Origin: an uncultured Prochlorococcus sp.
GTDB lineage: Bacteria > Cyanobacteriota > Cyanobacteriia > PCC-6307 > Cyanobiaceae
Direction of reading: 5' to 3'
Assembly (NCBI GenBank): GCA_902576415.1
Contig: CACGVZ010000014.1
Coordinates: 1-35,754, forward strand
DNA length: 35,754 nt
Shown here: positions 8,918 to 17,236 of the stretch, piece by piece
Position numbering within the stretch: position 1 is the stretch's first letter
Layout: each line of letters begins with the position of its first letter
The notes under the pieces: model-generated
Seen by the model: only the letters and a program-made list of their open reading frames with translations
Told to the model about the DNA's origin: nothing
Database searches by the model: none
Made by a program: the position numbers and the translations under genes

Positions 8918-9716
8918 ATGCAGAATCAAGGAAATTGCTATAAAAATGTTTGGATCCTATCAGGAACTTCGGATGGACCTGTAATAGCTAATAGGCTTCT
9001 TGAACTTAATTATTCAGTCTTTGCAAGTGTTTTAACTTATAAAGCAGGGCAAGCTTATATTGAAAATCCAAAGTTACATATCATTACGGGGAAATTAAAT
9101 AATAAAGATCAAATAATTAATTTCATAAATAAAAATAAAATCACATGCGTTGTCGATGCAACTCATCCGTTTGCCGTGATAATTTCTAAAAATCTTAACA
9201 AAGCATGTAAAGAGATTAATACACCTCTCTTAATATTCGAGAGAAAATCTTTAATAAAGAATACTAATAATTTTTTTTTATATTGATGATTTAAAGGATA
9301 TAAATAAAGTTGACCTAGAAAATAAGAATATACTTTTGGCAATAGGATCAAGATTTCTTAACGATACTGCTAATTATTATATGAATTGTAAAGCAAATGT
9401 ATTTACAAGGGTACTTCCCACTTATGAGAGTATAACTAAAGCTTTTGGATCATGTATTAAAAAATCAAATATAGCGATACTAGAACCGAGCAAAAGTGAG
9501 CAAGGTATTTTAGAAAAAAAGCTCTGTGATTTTTGGGAGATAGATTATGTTCTATGTAGAGAATCTGGAAGTTATTCTCAGCAAAACTGGGAAAGTATTA
9601 TTTCTGGAAGTAAAATGAAGTTATTTTTGGTTAAAAGGCCAAAAACAAATAATGATAATTTTTACTCTTTCAATCAATACGAGAATTTGATAGATCATAT
9701 ATTTAGAAAATATTGA
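8918..9716 (+). pseudogene. cobK: Precorrin-6A reductase, split by a +1 frameshift in a T9 run
   Basis: CobK reduces precorrin-6A to precorrin-6B with NADPH in corrin synthesis. The 5' part (8918-9286) encodes WILSGTSDGPVIANRLLE (dinucleotide-binding start) and CVVDATHPFAVIISKNL. The 3' part continues in the next frame from about 9270 to 9716 with NILLAIGSRFLND, EPSKSEQG and LVKRPK, which together make one CobK of the expected size (~265 residues). The frame changes at nine T's (9271-9279); with eight the reading would run FFYIDD without interruption. Both halves look otherwise intact, so this is a recent mutation, a sequencing error, or a site of slippage. cobO is in the same window, so the pathway is present. 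Confidence 0.85.
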
Positions 9717-9729
9717 TATTGAATTTTTT

Positions 9730-10035
9730 ATGGAAGTACTAGTTATGATCACAACTGAATCAAATAAAAAGAATGCTTTGCGAGTGGCTAAATTACTAAT
9801 AAAAAATAAACTCGCAGCTTGTGTTTCCGTAAAGCAAATTTTTTCAATTTATGAGTGGGATGATGATATTGAAGAAACTAAAGAGTTTGAAATTATAATA
9901 AAAAGTAAGCCAGAATTTAAAGATTATTTAGTTGATTTCTTACATGAAATTTCCACATATGATGTTCCTCAAATTATTTACAAAAAATTCAATTCTGATA
10001 CCAAATATTTTGATTGGTTGAATAAGACTATTTGA
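9730..10035 (+). CDS. cutA: CutA1 divalent-cation tolerance family protein
   Basis: Small trimeric cytoplasmic protein, 101 residues, of the CutA1 family, which is linked to copper or other divalent-cation tolerance in E. coli but has an uncertain role in cyanobacteria. Visible family features are the start strand (VLVMITTES), the helix NALRVAKLLIKNKLAACVSV with the conserved AACV, the SIYEW strand, KEFEIIIKSK, and the C-terminal YDVPQIIYKKF...YFDWL. ATG at 9730, 13 bases after cobK and in the same direction, so it may be co-transcribed with it. It converges on the PfkB gene with six bases between stops. Confidence 0.92.
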   Translation: MEVLVMITTESNKKNALRVAKLLIKNKLAACVSVKQIFSIYEWDDDIEETKEFEIIIKSKPEFKDYLVDFLHEISTYDVPQIIYKKFNSDTKYFDWLNKTI

Positions 10036-10041
10036 TTAAAT

Positions 10042-11046
10042 TTATCCTATTAACTTTCTAAGATCGATGTTAGATCTAGATCCTAATTGAGTAATTATCT
10101 GTCCAGCACAAATTGAACCTATCTCTCCGCATTTTTCCAGGGAATAATTATTTATTAATCCATGAATAAATCCTCCTGCATAAAGATCTCCCGCTCCTGT
10201 AGTATCTATAACATTCCCTTTCATTATTGACTTAATTACTTCTACATTATTTTTTTTAATTATCAGAGAACCATTACTACCTAGAGTTACTACGACTAAT
10301 TCACAGAGGGAAGAAAGGTCTTCTTGACAGTGTGCTAATTTTTCCTTTTCAAATAGACTTAAAACTTCAGCTTCATTACAAAAAACTATATCTACGTAGT
10401 TATCAATTAATTCCAAGAAACTCTTTCGATGTCTATTAACACAAAATGAATCAGACAAAGAGAGTATTACTTTTGTATTAGAAAGTTTTGCAATTTGAGC
10501 CGCTTTAAGAAAGGCATTTTTAGCTAATTCGCTATCCCATAAATAACCTTCTAAATATAAGTATTTACTATCTTCGATCAAACTAAAATCAATGTCTTTT
10601 GGTTCAAATTCTATAGATGCGCCCAAGTAGGTGCACATAGTTCTCTGAGCATCTGGTGTAATTAAAATAATTGAATGAGCTGTTGAAGCTCCTTCATTAG
10701 TTGGTGGTGTATTAAAAATAGTTTTACTTTTTTTTATATCAGAAGAAAAGAAATTACCGAATTCATCATTTTTCACCCTTCCAATAAACTGCACATGATT
10801 ACCTAATTCCGCTAAACAAACAACAGTATTTGCTGAGGACCCCCCTGATATTTGTTTGATCACTTTGCAATTTTTCAACAATCTCTGAGATTCATCAGAA
10901 TTAATGAGATTCATTGATCCTTTATCTAGATTATTTATCTCAAGAAACTCATCTTCAATATTTACAATAATATCTACTATTGCATTGCCCAGACCGATGA
11001 GATCAAACTTTTTATTATGTTCAAAATGTCTAGAGGATCCCTTCAT
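10042..11046 (-). CDS. PfkB-family carbohydrate/nucleoside kinase (adenosine-kinase-like)
   Basis: Ribokinase-fold ATP-dependent kinase, 334 residues. The N-terminus has GLGNAIVDIIVNI and the substrate-binding GGSSANTVVCLAELG, and the second PfkB signature DTTGAGDLYAGGF near residue 285 contains the catalytic Asp. Cyanobacterial proteins of this type are usually labelled sugar or adenosine kinase; the exact substrate cannot be read from sequence. It lies 15 bases downstream of purA on the same strand, which favours a purine-salvage role such as adenosine phosphorylation, but this is inference. ATG start. Confidence 0.85.
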   Translation of the reverse strand: MKGSSRHFEHNKKFDLIGLGNAIVDIIVNIEDEFLEINNLDKGSMNLINSDESQRLLKNCKVIKQISGGSSANTVVCLAELGNHVQFIGRVKNDEFGNFFSSDIKKSKTIFNTPPTNEGASTAHSIILITPDAQRTMCTYLGASIEFEPKDIDFSLIEDSKYLYLEGYLWDSELAKNAFLKAAQIAKLSNTKVILSLSDSFCVNRHRKSFLELIDNYVDIVFCNEAEVLSLFEKEKLAHCQEDLSSLCELVVVTLGSNGSLIIKKNNVEVIKSIMKGNVIDTTGAGDLYAGGFIHGLINNYSLEKCGEIGSICAGQIITQLGSRSNIDLRKLIG

Positions 11047-11061
11047 TAATTTGAAACCATA

Positions 11062-12444
<1,383 letters not shown>

Positions 12445-12453
12445 TGAATTGTA

Positions 12454-12891
12454 TCAACTTTCTCTAAGAACCATTTTTTCAGCAAGAGAAAATTCTTTGG
12501 TTAATCGCTCCTTAAGTTTATCTGGTAAAGGTCTACTTGCAAAGTTTTTGTAATGGCCTGCCATAGCATTTAATGCTGTTTGCATAGTGGTAAATGATTG
12601 GGTTTTGTTAACCATCCCTCTATTTCTATATCTAGAAATATAGTCAGTTATGAGGGTAAGAGCTTCGCTTCTTACTTCATCTTTATTTGGAGAATCTTTT
12701 GGCGTATCAACAGCTTTTTGCAAAGTTTTAACAACTGAAATTGTATCTTTTGCATAGTCACCTGTCATTGAGGTTTTTACAGCTAAAGAAGGGGAACTAA
12801 ACAATGTAAAAACAACAATCAAAGAAAGTGCAAAAGATATAGCTTTGGTAAGATTTTTAAAATTTAATTCGGATGTCCATTTCAGTAACAT
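12454..12891 (-). CDS. psb27: Photosystem II assembly protein Psb27
   Basis: Lumenal factor that binds CP43 during PSII assembly and repair and keeps the manganese site open before the extrinsic proteins join. The 145-residue protein has an N-terminal signal sequence (hydrophobic 17-37, ending SSPSLA) and the four-helix Psb27 domain with MTGDYAKDTISVVKTLQKAV, DYISRYRN and FTTMQTALNAMAGHY. Unlike the lipoprotein form in several freshwater cyanobacteria, there is no cysteine at the processing site, so it may be cleaved by signal peptidase I and be unlipidated. ATG start, upstream of purA and in the same direction. Confidence 0.92.
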   Translation of the reverse strand: MLLKWTSELNFKNLTKAISFALSLIVVFTLFSSPSLAVKTSMTGDYAKDTISVVKTLQKAVDTPKDSPNKDEVRSEALTLITDYISRYRNRGMVNKTQSFTTMQTALNAMAGHYKNFASRPLPDKLKERLTKEFSLAEKMVLRES

Positions 12892-12914
12892 AACTTTGCT
12901 CCAAAAAATTAACC

Positions 12915-14717
12915 TTAAGAGTTTTTATTGTACATTATTTCGGATTCGGAAATAAATGTTTCAAGCGATTTATCGGCATTAATTTTAAATTTAGTATTAT
13001 TTGTTCTGGATATAAGTTCTACTTCTTTGTTAATAGAATCTCTACCAATGATAATTTGAAAAGGAATACCAATTAATTCTGCATCTTTAAATTTAACTCC
13101 TGCTCGATCGTCCCTATCATCAAGAAGGACATCAATTTTATTTTTCAAAAAATTATTATAAATTTCCTCGGTGAGGTCTCTTTGAATCTGATCTTTTAGA
13201 TTCGTTGGAATTATAATTACATCAAAAGGAGATATTTGGATTGGCCAACAAATACCCCTTTGATCATGATTCTGTTCAATTGCAGCTTGAGCTATTCTTG
13301 TTACTCCAATTCCATAACAACCCATCCACAAACTTTTTAACTTACCATCCTTATCAGAAAATTTAGCATTCAATTTTTCACTATATTTTTGACCTAGTTG
13401 GAAAATATGGCCAATTTCTATACCTTTTTTTTCTTTAAGTTCCTCATTGTCATGATCTTTTATTTTATCTCCTTTTTTAGCATTCCTAATATCCCCAATT
13501 AGATAATCTTTAGAAGTAAAAGAATATTCCTCATAAACCTTGTGAAAATCTACTTTATTTGCGCCACTTATAAATTTTGAGAGGTTACTTGCAGAGTGGT
13601 CTATTATTCTAGTCCAAGTTTTATCCCAAGTAGAATTAGCTTTGATTGTTTGATTATCTAAATCTGGCCCAAGAAAACCTAAAGGAAAGTCAACTAGGTT
13701 TTTTTCGATAATGTTTTTGTCTTCAATTTTCTGAAGTTTAAGGAGGCTGAAACTATGAAGTTTATTTATTAAGTTAAAAAGCTTTACTTCATTAATGTTT
13801 TGATCGCCCCTTATGCATGCGAGAATTGGGACTTCTGATCTACCTTCGAATTCTGCAAGGAATACTACAACTTTAATGATCTGACTAGGATCTAAATTAT
13901 TATTTTTACAAACTTCGAGGATTGTTTTTTGTTGAGGTGTTTCTAGTAAACCTGAAATACTATCTCCTAAAGGAAGAGGTTTAGAGGCTATTGAAACAGC
14001 TTTTTCAATATTTGCAGCATATGAACCACTTTCAGTAAATAAAATGGAATCTTCCCCAGCATCAGCGGTGACCATGAATTCTTTAGAGGAGGCACCCCCA
14101 ATTGCTCCACTATCTGCTTCAACCCCTACCGTCTGCAATCCACAAGATTTAAAAATATTTTCATAAGCATTGCCTACCTTTTCATAAAAAGAAGCCAGAT
14201 CGTTTTCTGAAGAATGAAAAGAATAACCATCTTTCATTATAAATTCCCTACTTCTCATTAATCCAAACCTTGGCCTTATTTCATCTCTAAATTTTGTCTG
14301 AATTTGATAAAAACATTGAGGTAATTGCTTGTACGAGTTGATGGTTTCTGATGCAATACTCGTGATCACCTCTTCATGAGTTGGAGCTAAACCAAATTCT
14401 TTACCTTGTCTATCTTTGAGATTAAACATAATCCCTTCACCTGCAGTATATCCTTGCCACCTTTCACTTTTTTTCCATAAATCTGCAGGATGAAGTTGGG
14501 GTAATAGTAATTTTGTACAGCCAATACTATTTAGTTCTCTTTCTATTATTGCGGATATTTTTTCAATAACTCTGAGCATTATTGGCATGTATGCATAAAT
14601 ACCGCTGCTAACTCTGCGAATATAACCAGCTTTTAAAAGTAATTGATGTGAAATGATCTCAGCTTCAGAAGGTGTGTCACGAAGTGTCCCCAGAGGAAAT
14701 GAGGTAGTTACGCGCAT
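12915..14717 (-). CDS. proS: Prolyl-tRNA synthetase, bacterial type with editing insert
   Basis: Class II synthetase that charges tRNA-Pro. The 600-residue length and the layout are of the bacterial (ProS1) type: motif 1 region near residues 30-60, motif 2 (FRDEIRPRFGLMRSREFIMKDGYSF), a YbaK-like editing insertion at roughly 225-385 (with the GPD and DHSAS elements), motif 3 (GCYGIGVTRIAQAAIEQ), and an anticodon-binding domain (VLLDDRDDRAGVKFKDAELIGIPF). ATG start. Psb27 follows 23 bases downstream on the same strand. Confidence 0.97.
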   Translation of the reverse strand: MRVTTSFPLGTLRDTPSEAEIISHQLLLKAGYIRRVSSGIYAYMPIMLRVIEKISAIIERELNSIGCTKLLLPQLHPADLWKKSERWQGYTAGEGIMFNLKDRQGKEFGLAPTHEEVITSIASETINSYKQLPQCFYQIQTKFRDEIRPRFGLMRSREFIMKDGYSFHSSENDLASFYEKVGNAYENIFKSCGLQTVGVEADSGAIGGASSKEFMVTADAGEDSILFTESGSYAANIEKAVSIASKPLPLGDSISGLLETPQQKTILEVCKNNNLDPSQIIKVVVFLAEFEGRSEVPILACIRGDQNINEVKLFNLINKLHSFSLLKLQKIEDKNIIEKNLVDFPLGFLGPDLDNQTIKANSTWDKTWTRIIDHSASNLSKFISGANKVDFHKVYEEYSFTSKDYLIGDIRNAKKGDKIKDHDNEELKEKKGIEIGHIFQLGQKYSEKLNAKFSDKDGKLKSLWMGCYGIGVTRIAQAAIEQNHDQRGICWPIQISPFDVIIIPTNLKDQIQRDLTEEIYNNFLKNKIDVLLDDRDDRAGVKFKDAELIGIPFQIIIGRDSINKEVELISRTNNTKFKINADKSLETFISESEIMYNKNS

Positions 14718-14891
14718 ACAAAAAATCCTTAATAATAGTTAATTTTATCAATTAAGATGAAAAAAAAATTTAAAGTGTCTTGAGTCCCTCAACGCTGCTA
14801 GTCTAGAAATATTCTTTCTGCTAACTTCTTCAGTAATGAAGTTTAAAATCTTTTAAAAAGTTCATTATTTCTAAAGCATTTTTTTAAGGTT

Positions 14892-15242
14892 ATGGAAAGT
14901 ATAGATTCCAATATTTCTAGCGAAGAGGAATTAGTAGGTATTGATGAAGTTCAGAAATTCCTAAATAGATCTAGAGCTTCTGTCTATCGGTATACAAATA
15001 CTGATATAAGAAATCTAAACCCAAGTTTTAATCCAAGAAAATTAAATCCCGAATTTAGAACTGATCAAAAAGATTCGTTAAAATTCCATCCTAATGAAGT
15101 AGCACGATTTGCTAAAGATATTTTGAGAATTAAGGAAGTAACTGTAGAGGTATTTAATACACCCTCTTCAGCAGCTCAAAATATACTCATGCAAATTTTA
15201 GAAGAATTAAAATCTATTAAGTCTTTACTTGAAAAAGAATAA
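14892..15242 (+). CDS. HTH-like DNA-binding protein, 116 residues
   Basis: Specific function not recognised. Residues 13-32 (LVGIDEVQKFLNRSRASVYR) read like a MerR/excisionase-type helix-turn-helix (decide, turn, recognition helix, then a Tyr-Arg), and the segment LNPEFRTDQKDSLKFHPNEVARFAKDIL resembles the wing and following helix. The C-terminal 35 residues are helical (AQNILMQILEELKSIKSLLEKE) and could form a dimerisation coil. Divergent from proS with about 170 bases between. It may be a small transcription factor; the target is unknown. ATG start. Confidence 0.6.
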   Translation: MESIDSNISSEEELVGIDEVQKFLNRSRASVYRYTNTDIRNLNPSFNPRKLNPEFRTDQKDSLKFHPNEVARFAKDILRIKEVTVEVFNTPSSAAQNILMQILEELKSIKSLLEKE

Positions 15243-15338
15243 TTTAAAATTAACTATAGAATGTTTTGATTTATTGACATTTAGTATGTAGGATAATGAT
15301 GTTCGATTATCTCCTTAACCATTACCAATTAAGAGTTC

Positions 15339-15593
15339 TTGAGTTATACGAAATCAAAGCACTTTATAAAAAGTCAATCGAGGGAAAATTTTTCTCTTGG
15401 GTCTGTCCAAAGTGATTTTGAAATAGATGATGATGACCCCTTAAGTATAAGGAGTTTATCTATAACTTCTTTAGGTATTATTTTTGCCTTTTTGACATTA
15501 TTAATACCTTCAATAAGCATTTTAATTGGAAGACCTTTCTCTCAAGGCAACGAGGTAATTTTTAATCACGATTTTAAAAAAGATGGATCTTAG
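15339..15593 (+). CDS. Small single-pass membrane protein overlapping the second PPase
   Basis: Unrecognised 84-residue protein with one membrane helix at about 42-64 (ITSLGIIFAFLTLLIPSISILIG). The N-terminal part is polar with an acidic patch (EIDDDD, 28-33). No ATG is available; the frame opens with a TTG at 15339, the first possible start after an in-frame stop. Its last 11 bases overlap the start of the PPase-like gene, so the two are probably translated together. In marine picocyanobacteria such small membrane proteins are common and uncharacterised. Confidence 0.55.
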   Translation: MSYTKSKHFIKSQSRENFSLGSVQSDFEIDDDDPLSIRSLSITSLGIIFAFLTLLIPSISILIGRPFSQGNEVIFNHDFKKDGS

Positions 15594-16143
15594 TTCAATA
15601 CCTCCATCTCCAATGAAGGGAATAGTAAATATAGTTGTAGAAATACCTGCAGGCAGTAGGAATAAGTACGAATATTGTTCTGATGCAGGAATAATGGCAT
15701 TAGATAGAGTACTGCATTCTTCAGTAAGGTATCCTTTTGATTATGGCTTCATACCTAATACGCTTGCAGATGATGGTGCTCCTCTTGATGCGATGGTGAT
15801 AATGGATGAACCTACTTTCGCTGGTTGTCTAATTAAAGCTAGACCCATTGGAGTTTTGGATATGTATGATTGTGGTGCATATGACGGAAAACTTTTATGT
15901 GTGCCTACAGCTAATCCTAGACAGGCAAATATAGTAAGTATTAATCAAATTGCACCAAATCAGCTGGAAGATGTTGCTGAATTTTTTAGAACTAGTAAAG
16001 GACTTGATGGAAGAACTGTCAAAATTGATGGTTGGAGGGATTTTGATGTAGTAGAAAATCTAATAAAAAATTGCATACCCCTAAAGAAGAAAAAATATAA
16101 AGTTCTGAAGAAATCAACAACTAGTAAAGTTAAAGTACATTGA
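15583..16143 (+). CDS. Degenerate family I pyrophosphatase paralogue
   Basis: Fold-level family I PPase of 186 residues with the compact cyanobacterial length, but the catalytic signature reads DGAPLDA (64-70) and not DGDPLDA. Against E. coli, E20, K28, E30, R42, Y50, Y54, D64, D69, D96, D101, K103 and K139 are present, while the general-base Asp (E. coli D67) is A66, E98 is C97 and Y141 is S138. The Asp is normally needed for activity, so the protein is probably inactive or has changed function. A basic Lys-rich tail (168-185) follows. It is embedded in a coupled cluster: an 11-base overlap with the membrane protein upstream and a four-base TTGA overlap with the ArsC-like gene downstream. 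Confidence 0.85.
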   Translation: MDLSSIPPSPMKGIVNIVVEIPAGSRNKYEYCSDAGIMALDRVLHSSVRYPFDYGFIPNTLADDGAPLDAMVIMDEPTFAGCLIKARPIGVLDMYDCGAYDGKLLCVPTANPRQANIVSINQIAPNQLEDVAEFFRTSKGLDGRTVKIDGWRDFDVVENLIKNCIPLKKKKYKVLKKSTTSKVKVH

Positions 16144-16496
16144 AAAAAATCATTTTTTATAGTTATTTAAAATGCTCAACTTGCCGAAAAGCGGCAAAGT
16201 GGCTTGATAAAAAAGAATTCTCATATCAATGCATTGATATTATAAAGGAACCTCCATTATTAGATTATTTAAATCTTGCTTTAGAACAATTTTCTAATGA
16301 TATAAAAAGGGTTTTTAATACTAGAGGAAAAGCTTTTAAATCGATTAATCTTGATATTTACTCTTTATCTAGAGAAGAAATTATTAAACTTCTTTCAAGT
16401 GATGGAAAATTAATAAAAAGACCATTTTTGGTTTATGAAGAAAAAAAAGTAATATTAGGATTTAATGAAATTGAATATGCCAAACAATTTATGTAA
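16140..16496 (+). CDS. ArsC/Spx/MgsR-family thioredoxin-fold protein
   Basis: 118-residue protein of the arsenate-reductase-like family. The CxxC is in KCSTCRKA (C12, C15), followed by RGKAFKSI and KRPFLVYEEKKVILGF, the latter matching the RP(F/L)L element of Spx/YffB proteins. Spx-type members can act as redox-sensing transcription regulators and others as reductases; the sequence does not decide which. The start is a TTG overlapping the PPase-like stop (TTGA), so translation is likely coupled. It is followed, 29 bases on, by lepB. Confidence 0.75.
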   Translation: MKKIIFYSYLKCSTCRKAAKWLDKKEFSYQCIDIIKEPPLLDYLNLALEQFSNDIKRVFNTRGKAFKSINLDIYSLSREEIIKLLSSDGKLIKRPFLVYEEKKVILGFNEIEYAKQFM

Positions 16497-16525
16497 GGTT
16501 ACAAAATAAAGCCTTTTATAAATTT

Positions 16526-17185
16526 ATGCCTGTTTCTATTAAAAGTTTTTTAAAAGAATGGGGTCTACTCATTTTTTTAACTTTTTTTATTTCTTCGTGT
16601 AGATCTTTTTTTGCAGAACCTCGTTATATACCCTCTGGTTCAATGCTCCCAGAATTGAAAATAAACGATAGATTAATTATTGAAAAACTCTCTTTGAGGA
16701 ACTCTTTTCCAAAAAGGGGAGATATTGTAGTTTTTAAATCTCCTTACTCATTTGATGAAAAACTAATTGCATCTAGATCTAAGCCTTTACCAAATAAAAG
16801 ATATTGTTTTTTTATGAGTTTTCCTCCGATGTCTTTTATTCCTGGTTTGAGGGATCAGGCTTGCGATGCTTATATTAAAAGGGTTGTAGCTCTACCTGGA
16901 GAAATTGTGAGTGTAAATACAAAAGGTGAAGTAATAATAAATAATGAATTAATTCCTGAACCTTATGTATTTTATAAATGCACTTTATCCTTTTTAAATA
17001 GATGTGGTGAATTTGAAAATATAAAAGTTCCTAAAGATCATTTTTTAGTTTTAGGAGATAATAGATCAAATAGCTGGGATGGGAGATATTGGCCTGGAAG
17101 TAAATTTCTTCATAAAAAGGATATTATTGGAAAAGCTTATTTAAGATTTTGGCCCCTTAGTAAAGTTGGCTTTTTTAATAAATAA
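16526..17185 (+). CDS. lepB: Signal peptidase I
   Basis: Membrane Ser/Lys protease that cleaves signal peptides from exported proteins. The 219-residue protein has one N-terminal membrane helix (about 11-24), the catalytic serine in PSGSMLP (S39), the lysine in YIKRVVALPGE (K118), and the box E motif GDNRSNSWDGRYW. A segment of about 45 residues (72-116, with Lys/Pro/Phe-rich sequence) separates box C and box D and is longer than in many family members. ATG start. It faces the convergent histidine-phosphatase gene. Confidence 0.93.
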   Translation: MPVSIKSFLKEWGLLIFLTFFISSCRSFFAEPRYIPSGSMLPELKINDRLIIEKLSLRNSFPKRGDIVVFKSPYSFDEKLIASRSKPLPNKRYCFFMSFPPMSFIPGLRDQACDAYIKRVVALPGEIVSVNTKGEVIINNELIPEPYVFYKCTLSFLNRCGEFENIKVPKDHFLVLGDNRSNSWDGRYWPGSKFLHKKDIIGKAYLRFWPLSKVGFFNK

Positions 17186-17190
17186 AGACT

Positions 17191-17215
17191 TTTTCTTACT
17201 TAGACTTTAAGAAAA
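17191..17215. terminator. Hairpin between convergent lepB and the histidine-phosphatase gene
   Basis: Perfect 8-bp inverted repeat TTTTCTTA / TAAGAAAA with a nine-base loop, beginning five bases after the lepB stop. A T-rich stretch follows on the plus strand and A/T-rich sequence on the minus strand, so it could serve as a bidirectional terminator. The stem has only one G-C pair, so support is modest. Confidence 0.4.
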
Positions 17216-17236
17216 TAATTTTTAAAAAAGAATAAT

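Noticed and set aside
9163..9351. Minus-strand open frame across the cobK frameshift
   Set aside because: The plus-strand CobK motifs on both sides (DATHPFAV, LAIGSR) explain this region better.
14718..14891. Gap between proS and the HTH-like gene considered for a tRNA or small RNA
   Set aside because: No cloverleaf, no CCA end and no terminator-like hairpin seen; it most likely holds two divergent promoters.
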